In this document: positions 19,461-27,875 of the stretch, in pieces
Layout of the letters: every line of letters begins with the position of its first letter
How positions within the stretch are numbered: position 1 is the stretch's first letter
Assembly: GCA_003567315.1 (NCBI GenBank)
Contig: PWZT01000037.1
Coordinates: 184,849 to 248,848, forward strand
From: Paracoccaceae bacterium
Lineage (GTDB): Bacteria > Pseudomonadota > Alphaproteobacteria > Rhodobacterales > Rhodobacteraceae
DNA: 64,000 bases
Direction: 5' to 3'
The notes under the pieces: generated by a model
Told to the model about the DNA's origin: nothing
The model's input: only the letters and a program-made list of their open reading frames with translations
Database searches by the model: none
Position numbers and translations under genes: made by a program

Positions 19461-20845
19461 GCGCCGCGCCGCTCCCGGATCACGTCCTGCACGGCTGCGA
19501 GATCATTCGGCAGGCGCGTGACGCGCTCTTCGCGCTCGAAAAGATCCGCCATGCGCGCGGGCAATTCGGGGCGCGTGCCCGTCGCGACCTCGACCGCATC
19601 GGGGAATTTCGCCGGATGCGCGGTTGCAAGCGTGATCATCGGCGTGGCGGACAGATGCGCCTCGGCGACATGCACGCCGACGGCCGAATGCGGGCAGAGC
19701 ACTTCGCCAGTAGCTTCGGCGATGCGCGAGATCGTGGCCGAGGTTTCCTCTTCCGACGCGCGCCCCGAGGCGAAAGCGTCGCGCAGGAACTCGAGTGCCC
19801 CCTGGCTGATCTGAAACCCGCCGCCCTGTTTCAACTCATCCATGAGCTGCGCCACGGCACCGCCCTCGCGACCATAGGCGTCAAACAGCGCGCGCTCGAA
19901 GTTGGAGCTGACCTGAATATCCATCGACGGGCTGATCGAGGGTTTGACACCATCGGTCACATATCCGCCCGAGGAGAGCGCCCGGTGGAGGATATCATTA
20001 TGGTTCGTTGCTACCACAAGCTTCTCGATGGGGAGCCCCATCTGACGCGCGATATAACCTGCGAAAATGTCTCCGAAATTACCGGTGGGCACAGTGAAGC
20101 TTACCGGCCTGTGCGGTGCGCCCAGGCTGACGCCGGCGGAGAAATAATACACCACCTGCGCGAGCACCCGTGCCCAGTTGATCGAATTCACCCCCGCGAG
20201 TTGGACAGAATCGCGGAAGGCGAAATCGTTGAACATATCCTTGACCAGCGCCTGACAGGTATCGAAATCCCCATCAATCGCGAGCGAATGAACATTGGCA
20301 TCGCCGGGCGTTGTCATCTGGCGGCGCTGCACGTCCGAGACGCGGCCATGCGGGTAGAGGATGAAGACATCGACATTGTCGAGTCCGCGAAACGCCTCGA
20401 TCGCTGCCGAGCCGGTATCGCCCGAAGTTGCGCCCACGATCGTGACACGCGCACCCGAGCGGGCAAGGGCTGCCTGAAAGAGCTGCCCGATAAGCTGCAT
20501 GGCGAAATCCTTGAAGGCCAGTGTCGGCCCGTGGAACAGCTCCAGCAGGAAATGATTGGGCGCGAGTTGCTTTATCGGCGCGCGCGCCGGATGGCCAAAC
20601 CCTGCATAAGCTTTCGCGATCAGGCCACGAAATTCATCATCGCCGAAGGCAGTGCCGATAAAGGGCCGCATCACCAGATAGGCTTGCTCCTCATAGCTCT
20701 GCCCGGCGAGCCCGGCGATTTCGGCCTGCGTCATCGGCGGCACATGTTCGGGCAGATAGAGCCCGCCATCGCGCGCAAGGCCCGTGAGCATCGTGGCTTC
20801 GAAATCGAGCACAGGAGCCGCCCCGCGCGTGGAGATATACTGCAT
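19457..20845 (-). CDS. thrC: Threonine synthase
   Basis: PLP-dependent conversion of phosphohomoserine to threonine. The 462-aa length is standard for the bacterial/fungal class. Visible features: LARDGGLYLPEH near the N-terminus, LFHGPTLAFKDFAMQ with the PLP-binding Lys (about residue 110), and GATSGDTGSAAIEAFRG phosphate loop. Start chosen at MQYISTRG, the family N-terminus; longer in-frame extension is not conserved. It lies 14 bp after surf1 and overlaps the M16 peptidase gene. Confidence 0.96.
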   Translation of the reverse strand: MQYISTRGAAPVLDFEATMLTGLARDGGLYLPEHVPPMTQAEIAGLAGQSYEEQAYLVMRPFIGTAFGDDEFRGLIAKAYAGFGHPARAPIKQLAPNHFLLELFHGPTLAFKDFAMQLIGQLFQAALARSGARVTIVGATSGDTGSAAIEAFRGLDNVDVFILYPHGRVSDVQRRQMTTPGDANVHSLAIDGDFDTCQALVKDMFNDFAFRDSVQLAGVNSINWARVLAQVVYYFSAGVSLGAPHRPVSFTVPTGNFGDIFAGYIARQMGLPIEKLVVATNHNDILHRALSSGGYVTDGVKPSISPSMDIQVSSNFERALFDAYGREGGAVAQLMDELKQGGGFQISQGALEFLRDAFASGRASEEETSATISRIAEATGEVLCPHSAVGVHVAEAHLSATPMITLATAHPAKFPDAVEVATGTRPELPARMADLFEREERVTRLPNDLAAVQDVIRERRGA

Positions 20846-20859
20846 GTCTCGCCTATCCT

Positions 20860-21543
20860 TCAGTCGGATTGCGTTCTGATACGCCACAGAAAGAAGACTG
20901 TCATCCCCGCCCATGCCAAGGCCATCAAAAACCACTGCACGGCATACCCCATATGCGGGTCGGGGATCGAGACGTCATAGACCGGGACCGGGCTGAGGAT
21001 CGGATGCGCTGGATCGGAACTGCGCAGCACGACGAGGATTTCCTCGGTGTCGAGTAGTTGCGCAATATCGGGCACATCGCGCCCGAATGCGAGGTTCCGT
21101 GAAGCATCATATTCGGGCGTGTGCCGGTTCGTGTCGCGCGGCCAGTGCAGATTGCCCGAAAGCTGCGCGGGCTCTCCATTGCTCAGATCGAGTGTACCGC
21201 GCGCAGCCTCTGGCAGGAAGCCGCGCTCGACGATGAGACGCCGCCCATCCTCGGCCTCGAAGGCCTGCAGCAGATGAAAGCCTGGCCCCTCCGCGCGCCG
21301 CGCCGAGAGCACGAAGACATGCTCGGGCAGAAACCGCCCGGAGAGCTCGACCGGAAGATAGCGGTCTTCCTCGGGCTCAAGCGCACTCGGCAAGGGGCGG
21401 GGTGTCTCATAAATCCGCGCCTCCAATTCCGCGATCAATTCGGCTTTCTCCTCAGCCCGGTCGAGTTGCCACAGCCCAAGCGAGACCAGAATTCCGCAGC
21501 CCAACAGCCCGAACAGTGCAGGGACGATCATGCGACGCAGCAT
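20860..21543 (-). CDS. SURF1-family cytochrome oxidase assembly protein
   Basis: A 227-aa protein with one membrane helix at each end (about residues 4-24 and 200-220) and a periplasmic domain between them. Family marks: CGILVSLGLWQLDRAEEK at the N-terminus, RGFLPEAARG mid-protein and the C-terminal Y-AVQWFLMALAW helix. SURF1 proteins help insert haem a into subunit I of aa3-type oxidase. It follows ctaE after a terminator, with thrC downstream. Confidence 0.92.
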   Translation of the reverse strand: MLRRMIVPALFGLLGCGILVSLGLWQLDRAEEKAELIAELEARIYETPRPLPSALEPEEDRYLPVELSGRFLPEHVFVLSARRAEGPGFHLLQAFEAEDGRRLIVERGFLPEAARGTLDLSNGEPAQLSGNLHWPRDTNRHTPEYDASRNLAFGRDVPDIAQLLDTEEILVVLRSSDPAHPILSPVPVYDVSIPDPHMGYAVQWFLMALAWAGMTVFFLWRIRTQSD

Positions 21544-21568
21544 TCCGACCTTGTCTCCTTTCAACGAA

Positions 21569-21596
21569 AAGGCGCGCACCTTGCGGCGCGCGCCTT
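21569..21596 (-). terminator. Intrinsic terminator after ctaE
   Basis: On the minus strand a 9-bp G+C-rich stem (21588-21596 with 21569-21577, 10-base loop) is followed by TTTTCG. It lies between ctaE and surf1 and probably ends most ctaCBGE transcripts or reduces read-through into surf1-thrC. Confidence 0.65.
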
Positions 21597-21620
21597 GCAA
21601 TGGTTTCGCCGCGTGCCGGG

Positions 21621-22424
21621 TTACATGCCCCAGATATAGACGGCGAAGAACAGGAACAACCACACCACATCGACGAAGTGCCAGTACCAAGCCGCTGCCT
21701 CGAAGCCGACATGGCGCTCGGCCGTGAAATGCCCGGCGCGCAATCGGAACCAGCATATCGCGAGGAAGATCGTGCCGATGATCACATGAACTCCGTGGAA
21801 CCCTGTGGCCATGAAGAAATTGGCATAGAACACATCACCCGAGAAATCATAGCCGCGCTGGGTGATCAGATAGAAATACTCGTATCCCTGCAGGAAGGTG
21901 AAGGCGATGCCCAGAAAGATCCCGATGAGCAAGGTGATTTCGACAGTCTTGCGATCGCCGTCATGCACCAGTTCATGATGCGCCAAGGTGACCATCGCAC
22001 CCGACAGGAGCAACACAAGCGTGTTGATCAGCGGCAGATCAAAGGCATTGACTGAATAGATTACCGGCTCGAGATACTCGGTCCCGACATAAGTATACAT
22101 CGGGTACATGGCGTGTTTGAAGAAGCTCCAGAACCATGCCGCGAAGAACATCACCTCCGAAATGATGAAGAGGATGAACCCGTAACGCAGGCCGATCACC
22201 ACTACAGGCGTGTGATCGCCCTGATGCGACTCGACGACCACATCTTTCCACCACTCGAAACTTACATAAATCACCCCCGCAAGGCCCGCGAGGAACAGCC
22301 ACGGCCCGCTGTCATGCATCCAGAGAACGGCCCCGAACAGCATCACAAAGGCTGAAACCGCGGCCACAAATGGCCAGATTGACGGCGGCAGGACGTGGTA
22401 ATCGTGATTCTTGGCGTTTGCCAT
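21621..22424 (-). CDS. ctaE: Cytochrome c oxidase subunit III
   Basis: Core subunit of the aa3-type terminal oxidase in the inner membrane; seven membrane helices over 267 aa, beginning [19 protein letters not shown], as in Paracoccus and Rhodobacter. The helix with [12 protein letters not shown] and the C-terminal [13 protein letters not shown] are highly typical. Last gene of the ctaC-ctaB-orf-ctaG-ctaE group. The gene for subunit I (ctaD) is not in this window, in line with its separate location in relatives. Confidence 0.97.
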   Translation of the reverse strand: MANAKNHDYHVLPPSIWPFVAAVSAFVMLFGAVLWMHDSGPWLFLAGLAGVIYVSFEWWKDVVVESHQGDHTPVVVIGLRYGFILFIISEVMFFAAWFWSFFKHAMYPMYTYVGTEYLEPVIYSVNAFDLPLINTLVLLLSGAMVTLAHHELVHDGDRKTVEITLLIGIFLGIAFTFLQGYEYFYLITQRGYDFSGDVFYANFFMATGFHGVHVIIGTIFLAICWFRLRAGHFTAERHVGFEAAAWYWHFVDVVWLFLFFAVYIWGM

Positions 22425-22468
22425 GTCGTTATGTTCCCTCGGGTCTAGGCGCGGGTCTGTGCCCGCTT

Positions 22469-23050
22469 TCAGTTTGTCATTGCGGATTCGGGTGCGACAT
22501 AGTCGTCCGGGATATCCGTGGCATGGAAGGTGTAGGAGAGCGTGATCGTATGCACGTCCCGCGCCTCACGGTCATTGATGATGTCGGGATCGACAAAATA
22601 GGTGACCGGCATCAGGACCGACTCTCCGGGTTGCAGAACCTGCAACTCGAAGCAGAAGCAATCGATCTTGGTAAAGAAGCGGCCAGCCTCATAGGGGGAG
22701 ACGTTGTAGCTTGCCGTGCCTGCGATGGGCTCGTCCGTGGGATTATAGGCCTCGTAAAACGCAAGCCCCACCTCACCGATCTGCAGTTCGGTCACGCGAT
22801 CCACAGGGCGGAATTCCCATGGAAAATCGCGCGCGACCGAGGCGTCAAACCGCACGCGCATGGTCTGGTCGAGCACTTCGCCCGATGCGGCTTCGGCTGT
22901 ATTGGTTGTGCCCCCATAACCGGTCACGCGACAGAACAAGTCATAAAGCGGCACGGCGGCCCAGCCCATGCCGAACATGAACGCAACCACCGCTGTTGCC
23001 TGAACAGTGGTTTTCTGGATTCCGGAAAGCTTGTGCCAGACTTGGATCAT
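22469..23050 (-). CDS. ctaG: Cytochrome c oxidase copper-assembly protein CtaG (Cox11)
   Basis: A 193-aa membrane-anchored periplasmic copper chaperone that builds the CuB site of subunit I. One N-terminal membrane helix (about residues 15-38, containing [15 protein letters not shown]) is followed by the immunoglobulin-like domain with the copper motif CFCFE near residue 125. The start overlaps the stop of the upstream small gene by 4 bp. Confidence 0.95.
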   Translation of the reverse strand: MIQVWHKLSGIQKTTVQATAVVAFMFGMGWAAVPLYDLFCRVTGYGGTTNTAEAASGEVLDQTMRVRFDASVARDFPWEFRPVDRVTELQIGEVGLAFYEAYNPTDEPIAGTASYNVSPYEAGRFFTKIDCFCFELQVLQPGESVLMPVTYFVDPDIINDREARDVHTITLSYTFHATDIPDDYVAPESAMTN

Positions 23051-23247
23051 CGTTGCTGAAACCTCACATGATCAGGATCGAGGGAAGGGCGATAGGTGTG
23101 GTCGAAGGCTTGCAAAGTGCTGCCGCCGGAGACCTTGGCAATGGTCAGGCCGAACACGAGCCCGATGAACCCGACCAGCACGATTGCAAGCCCGATATTG
23201 CGCCCCGAGCGGCGCTTGTGGAGTTCATGTTCGCGGGTGATGGCCAT
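23047..23247 (-). CDS. Small membrane protein of the cytochrome oxidase cluster
   Basis: A 66-aa protein with a basic N-terminus (HELHKRRSGRN), one membrane helix (about residues 19-40) and a short soluble tail. It sits between ctaB and ctaG, overlapping both (1 bp and 4 bp), exactly where relatives keep a short open reading frame often labelled oxidase assembly protein. A role in oxidase biogenesis is likely from position; no motif proves it. Confidence 0.75.
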   Translation of the reverse strand: MAITREHELHKRRSGRNIGLAIVLVGFIGLVFGLTIAKVSGGSTLQAFDHTYRPSLDPDHVRFQQR

Positions 23248-24221
23248 CAGAAGACCTCCAGAATCTTGAAATGCTGCGCAAATTCCGCGTAGCGCGCAAA
23301 ATTGGCGAGCGCGGCCTCAGCGAGGATCGCGCCGAAATGGACGAAAAGATAGGCGAGCGAGAAGCGGAAGACCCGTTTCTCGACAGCGTAGGCATCGGCC
23401 TCGGCCTGTGCCTCACCACGCCGCCAGATCGCCCATGCGCCTTGCAGAAAGACAAGGTTCAGCCCGAGCGCCAGCGCCAGATAGAGCGGCCCGCCGATCG
23501 AGGTGAAGCCGGCAGCCAGCGCGAAGGGGAAGAGCGCGAGCGTGTAGACTAGGATGTGCGCGCGTGTCGCCTTGCGGCCATGCGTGACCGTCAGCATTGG
23601 CACGCGCGCCTTGTGATAGTCGGATTTCATGAACAGCGCCAAGGCCCAGAAATGCGGCGGGGTCCACATGAAGATCAGCATGAACATGAGGCAGGCCTCG
23701 AGGCTGATGCTGCCCGTGACCGCCACCCAGCCGATCATCGGCGGGAAAGCCCCGGCCGCGCCACCGATCACGATGTTCTGCGGCGTGGCGCGCTTGAGCC
23801 ACATCGAGTAGATCACGGCGTAGAAGAAGATGGTGAAGGCCAGAAGGAAGCCCGCAAGCGCGTTGGTCGCGAGCCAGAGCATGATCACCGCGATACCCGA
23901 GAGCGCCACGCCAAGCGCCATCGCTTCCTGCGGCGCCACCTTCCCAGCGGGGATGGGGCGTCGGGAAGTGCGCTTCATCACCTGGTCGATATCGGCATCC
24001 CACCACATGTTGAGCGCGCCAGATGCCCCTGCCCCCAATGCAATGAAGATGATCGCGGCCAGAGCCTCCACCGGGTGCAGGGCGCCGGGCGCGACCAGCA
24101 GCCCCACCAGGGCGGTGAAGACCACAAGCGACATGACACGGGGCTTGAGAAGCGCGACATAATCGCTGAACCCCGCCTCGCCGGTATCGGCCTGCGTCAT
24201 GTCAATGCGGATATCGCTCAT
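23247..24221 (-). CDS. ctaB: Protohaem IX farnesyltransferase (haem O synthase)
   Basis: UbiA-family membrane prenyltransferase that farnesylates haem b to haem O, precursor of haem A. The 324-aa protein has about nine helices. The prenyl-diphosphate motif NMWWDADID lies near residue 70 with KRTSRRPIP after it; the second Asp motif region KSDYHKARVPM lies near residue 200. Between ctaC and the small gene, all co-directional. Confidence 0.95.
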   Translation of the reverse strand: MSDIRIDMTQADTGEAGFSDYVALLKPRVMSLVVFTALVGLLVAPGALHPVEALAAIIFIALGAGASGALNMWWDADIDQVMKRTSRRPIPAGKVAPQEAMALGVALSGIAVIMLWLATNALAGFLLAFTIFFYAVIYSMWLKRATPQNIVIGGAAGAFPPMIGWVAVTGSISLEACLMFMLIFMWTPPHFWALALFMKSDYHKARVPMLTVTHGRKATRAHILVYTLALFPFALAAGFTSIGGPLYLALALGLNLVFLQGAWAIWRRGEAQAEADAYAVEKRVFRFSLAYLFVHFGAILAEAALANFARYAEFAQHFKILEVF

Positions 24222-24264
24222 CGGACACCTCTTTCAGACCGCGCCAGCCGCACGGCTGCCACCC

Positions 24265-25137
24265 TCAGTCAGCCTGTGCGACCTCGATATGCCGCTGCAT
24301 CCATTCGGGTGCTGCCGCGAAATCCGCACCCTGACGCTCAAGCCATGCAATATACTCTTCCTCGCTCACCACCTTGACCGTGATCGGCATGTAAGCGTGG
24401 TTGATCCCGCAGAGCTCGGAGCACTGGCCGAAATAGATGCCCTCTTCCTCGGCATTGAACCACAGTTCTGCCAGACGGCCCGGGATGCCGTCCTGCTTCA
24501 CGCCGAAGGCAGGAATGGTCCAGGAGTGGATCACATCACCAGCCGTGACCTGCAGCACGATATCGCGGCCCACAGGCACCACCATGGAGGTGTCGGTCGC
24601 CAGCAAATAGAGATCATCGGTGTAGCCGAAATCCGCCAGTTCATCGCGCTCGAGCATGAATTGCGAGAACATCACATCATGATCGACATATTCGTAATCC
24701 CAATACCACTGCAGCCCTGTCACCTTGATGGTAACATCCGCCTCGGGCATGATTTGCTGATGGCGCAGCGCCGGGAAAGTAAAGAGCGCGATGAAGAGCA
24801 GGATCAGCGCGGGAACGACGGTCCAGGCCACTTCGATCGGGGTGTTGTGGGTGAACCGCGCGGGCTCGGGATTGCTCTTGCGATTGTAGAAAACGATCAC
24901 CCAGACCAGCAGCGCCGACACGAAAAGCGTGATCGGCACGATGATCCAGAGCATGAGATTGTCGAGGAAGATGACCTCGCGCATCAACTCGGTGAACGGG
25001 GTCTGCAGCGCCGTGCCGCCAGGTGTCGGCGCCCCCAGAACTGGCAGGTCAGGGAGAAACTCTTCGGCAGTCGCGCTGGCCGCTGCCAGGAGGGTCGCAG
25101 CGGCGGCGAAGGGCGAAAGGGCTTTGGTAAGTCGCAT
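24265..25137 (-). CDS. ctaC: Cytochrome c oxidase subunit II
   Basis: Carries the dinuclear CuA centre that accepts electrons from cytochrome c. The 290-aa precursor has a signal peptide (to about residue 24), two membrane helices (about 55-80 and 95-118), and a periplasmic cupredoxin domain. CuA ligands are visible in IHSWTIPAFG and QCSELCGINHAYM. First gene of the oxidase group. An FNR-type box lies 156-169 bp upstream of its start, in the region shared with tldD. Confidence 0.97.
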   Translation of the reverse strand: MRLTKALSPFAAAATLLAAASATAEEFLPDLPVLGAPTPGGTALQTPFTELMREVIFLDNLMLWIIVPITLFVSALLVWVIVFYNRKSNPEPARFTHNTPIEVAWTVVPALILLFIALFTFPALRHQQIMPEADVTIKVTGLQWYWDYEYVDHDVMFSQFMLERDELADFGYTDDLYLLATDTSMVVPVGRDIVLQVTAGDVIHSWTIPAFGVKQDGIPGRLAELWFNAEEEGIYFGQCSELCGINHAYMPITVKVVSEEEYIAWLERQGADFAAAPEWMQRHIEVAQAD

Positions 25138-25292
25138 CGTCTGTTCCCGTTTTCTTGCAGCTCAAGGCCGCGGCTTCCAACGGACCCCGAACCGCGCATC
25201 GGCATGCAATGGAATTCCGTTGAGGTTTTCGTTCGTAAAACCATATTACACATGTCAGAACAAGCAAAACCGATGCGACACATCGCCGTTTG

Positions 25293-25306
25293 TTGATTTG
25301 GATCAA
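25293..25306. promoter_or_regulatory. FNR/FnrL-type binding site
   Basis: TTGATTTGGATCAA is a perfect TTGAT-N4-ATCAA palindrome, the FNR consensus also used by FnrL of Rhodobacter. It lies in the 235-bp divergent region between ctaC and tldD, about 67 bp before tldD and 156 bp before ctaC. Oxygen-dependent control of the aa3 oxidase is the obvious possibility; which promoter it serves cannot be decided from position alone. Confidence 0.7.
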
Positions 25307-25372
25307 GGACTGCATGTCAGACCACCCCGTCGCGCAGCACAAGGCAGCGGCGCAGAAGTAAAGGCAGACACA

Positions 25373-26794
25373 ATGAGCGACACGGATTTCCGCCCCTTCG
25401 AGACCGCCTTCGACAAGGACGCAGCGCTCTCGATCCTGCGAGACGCGACCGCAGGCGCGGATGACGGAGAGGTTTTCGCCGAGAAGCGCGTCTCCGAATC
25501 GCTCCTGCTGGATGATCAGCGTATCAAGTCCGCCAGCTACAACGCCTCCGAAGGCTTCGGGTTGCGCGCAGTGCATGGTGAGGTGGCGGGTTATGCGCAT
25601 TCCACGCATATGACGATGGAGGCGCTGCGTCGCGCGGCCGAAACTGCGCGGCTTGCCGTTGGCGATGGTGGCGGGACATTGGCCGTCCCCCCCCGCGCAA
25701 CCAATCAGCGCCTCTATTCGGATGCCGATCCGATTGCCGGGGCGACGTTTTCGGTTAAACTCGATCTGCTGCGCGAGATCGACGAGTATCTGCGCGCGCT
25801 CGATCCAAAAGTAGTGCAGGTGTCGGCCTCGATGGCCGCGAGCCTTCAGCAGGTGGAAATCCTGCGCCCAGAAGGCGTGCATCTGCGCGACACACGGCCG
25901 ATGTGCAGGCTCAACATCTCGGTCATCGTCGAGGAGAACGGCCGCCGCGAATCGGGCAGTGCGGGCGGGGGTGGGCGAACCGGGCTCGAAGGTCTGATGG
26001 CGCGCGAAAGCTGGCAGGGCATGGCGCAGGAAGCGCTGCGCATCGCGCTGGTCAATCTGCGCGCCGAACCTGCCCCGGCGGGTGTGTTCGATATCGTGCT
26101 GGGCCCCGGATGGCCCGGCATCCTGCTGCACGAGGCCGTCGGGCACGGGCTGGAGGGCGATTTCAACCGCAAGGGGACATCGGCCTTTGCCGGGTTGATG
26201 GGCCAGCAGGTGGCCTCAAAAGGCGTGACCGTGCTCGATGACGGCACAATCCCGGATCGGCGCGGCTCTGTGAGCATCGATGATGAGGGCACGCCATCCG
26301 GGCGCAATGTGCTGATCGAGGATGGCGTTCTGGTGGGGTACATGCAGGATCGCCAGAATGCGCGGCTGATGGGCGTGGAGGCGACAGGCAATGGCCGCCG
26401 CGAAAGTTATGCCCATGCGCCAATGCCCCGCATGACCAACACCTATATGCTCGGGGGCGACGCTAACCCTGCGGATCTGGTCGCCGAGCTAAAGGACGGC
26501 ATTCATGCGGTCGGGTTCGGTGGCGGGCAGGTCGATATCACCAATGGCAAATTCGTCTTCTCCTGCACTGAGGCCTACCGGGTTAAGAACGGCAAGGTTA
26601 TCGCTCCGGTCAAGGGCGCGACGCTTATTGGCGACGGCGCCACCGCGCTGACCAGGATTCGCGTGCTCGGCAACGACATGGCGCTTGATCCGGGGATGGG
26701 CACGTGTGGGAAGGCGGGGCAATGGGTGCCGGTGGGCGTGGGCCAGCCCTCTTTGCTCATCGGCGGACTGACAGTTGGCGGGAGTGCCGCCTGA
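25373..26794 (+). CDS. tldD: Metalloprotease TldD
   Basis: A 473-aa U62-family protease that, with TldE/PmbA, forms a heterodimer degrading unfolded short peptides. The zinc motif LLHEAVGHGLEGD (HExxxH) lies near residue 245 and the third-ligand region SCTEAYRVKNG near residue 390. The third-frame extension upstream of this ATG has no family similarity, so the start is MSDTDFRPF. No tldE/pmbA lies nearby. It overlaps the next gene by one base (TGATG). Confidence 0.95.
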   Translation: MSDTDFRPFETAFDKDAALSILRDATAGADDGEVFAEKRVSESLLLDDQRIKSASYNASEGFGLRAVHGEVAGYAHSTHMTMEALRRAAETARLAVGDGGGTLAVPPRATNQRLYSDADPIAGATFSVKLDLLREIDEYLRALDPKVVQVSASMAASLQQVEILRPEGVHLRDTRPMCRLNISVIVEENGRRESGSAGGGGRTGLEGLMARESWQGMAQEALRIALVNLRAEPAPAGVFDIVLGPGWPGILLHEAVGHGLEGDFNRKGTSAFAGLMGQQVASKGVTVLDDGTIPDRRGSVSIDDEGTPSGRNVLIEDGVLVGYMQDRQNARLMGVEATGNGRRESYAHAPMPRMTNTYMLGGDANPADLVAELKDGIHAVGFGGGQVDITNGKFVFSCTEAYRVKNGKVIAPVKGATLIGDGATALTRIRVLGNDMALDPGMGTCGKAGQWVPVGVGQPSLLIGGLTVGGSAA

Positions 26795-27276
26795 TGGCAC
26801 TCTTCCGGTCAGCCCGACGCGGCGACCGGGTCATGACAACGCGCAACTGGATCAGAGCCTATGCGCTCATATGGCTCTTGCCTGTGCCTCTTGGCATCAT
26901 CCTCTCGGCTTTCGCGGTCCTGCTGCGCTTGCCGTTCGAACTGCTTGAAGCAGAAATCTCCGCAGAGACAGCGATTTCCGTGATCTTCGGACTGGGGGTT
27001 TTCCTGATCCTGATGCCGATATTCTCCTGGACCGGTCTCGTCCTTTCCTTCCCGATACTCTGGCTCGTGCTGCGCCTCGGGCTCGGCGGATTGGTCACAT
27101 TTGCACTTGGCGGTGTTCTCGCGGCTACCATGTCGTCTGTCGCGCTTGGGGGCATGGCGATTGAAATTCCGATTGTCTTCGGAATTCTCTCCGCGCTCAC
27201 CTTCCGATGGCTCCTTCTGCGCCGGACGCCAGAGATTTTTGTGCCCAGCGCAATGCAGCAAAATGGCGGTGTCTGA
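26794..27276 (+). CDS. Membrane protein of unknown function
   Basis: A 160-aa protein with about four hydrophobic segments (roughly residues 24-45, 62-80, 86-105, 110-140) and a basic N-terminus. I recognise no family. Its ATG shares a base with the tldD stop codon, so it is probably translated by coupling; an internal ATG at 26833 (MTTRNW) is an alternative start. It overlaps the following membrane protein gene by 14 bp. Confidence 0.6.
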   Translation: MALFRSARRGDRVMTTRNWIRAYALIWLLPVPLGIILSAFAVLLRLPFELLEAEISAETAISVIFGLGVFLILMPIFSWTGLVLSFPILWLVLRLGLGGLVTFALGGVLAATMSSVALGGMAIEIPIVFGILSALTFRWLLLRRTPEIFVPSAMQQNGGV

Positions 27277-27790
27277 ACCTGTCCTCATCCTAGATACACG
27301 CCGGGGTGTCCCGAGGTATTTCTTCATCATGCTGGTCTGCCTTGTCGCATGGGGCGTTTTCGGGCTTGCCGGATGGGACCTGGTCCTTGGCCGCAATCCA
27401 AATGTGCCGGATCGTGGTTTGTCGCTGATCGCGCGCTTGGGCATAGCATTCCTCATCATCGTGATCGCCGCAGCGCTACCTTGCGCATTACTGCTGTTCG
27501 GGGCGCGCTATATCGTGACATTGCGCCAAGACGGGTCCGATCTCGAAATCGCCACCCTGCGGCCCTGGGGGCTGCACCGGTCACGGGTTCCACTGGCCGA
27601 TGAGCGCCTCGGCCAGCATTACGCGCCGGTTGTCTCCGGACGTCAGCATGTCGACGCGCCCGGACAGACACTCAGAATCGCAGGCTTCATCTTCCCCTTC
27701 GTGATCGATCTGCAAGCTTCGCATTATGACGAGCAGACCCTGCGCCGCGCCATCGCCGCCGCCCGGCGCGAAAAAAATGATGCGGGATGA
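27263..27790 (+). CDS. Membrane protein of unknown function
   Basis: A 175-aa protein with two N-terminal membrane helices (about residues 20-40 and 55-80) followed by a soluble domain (about 85-175) of alternating strands resembling a bacterial PH-like or DUF-type domain (YIVTLRQDGSDLEIATL). I cannot name a family. The start lies within the end of the preceding gene, so tldD, this pair and perhaps dprA form one unit. Confidence 0.6.
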   Translation: MAVSEPVLILDTRRGVPRYFFIMLVCLVAWGVFGLAGWDLVLGRNPNVPDRGLSLIARLGIAFLIIVIAAALPCALLLFGARYIVTLRQDGSDLEIATLRPWGLHRSRVPLADERLGQHYAPVVSGRQHVDAPGQTLRIAGFIFPFVIDLQASHYDEQTLRRAIAAARREKNDAG

Positions 27791-27815
27791 AAAAACTGCG
27801 TATTCATCTGAAATC

Positions 27816-27832
27816 TTTACCTCATCTTAACC
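27816..27832 (+). promoter_or_regulatory. CtrA-like box upstream of dprA
   Basis: TTTACCTCATCTTAACC fits the CtrA full site TTAA-N7-TTAA with one mismatch in the first half and an extended TTAACC second half. It lies about 45-60 bp before the dprA ATG. In Rhodobacter capsulatus, CtrA governs competence genes including dprA used by gene-transfer-agent recipients, so the location makes sense. Binding is inferred. Confidence 0.45.
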
Positions 27833-27875
27833 AACGTGGTGCAGTTTGGCACATGAATGAGGCGAGGCGGATGGA

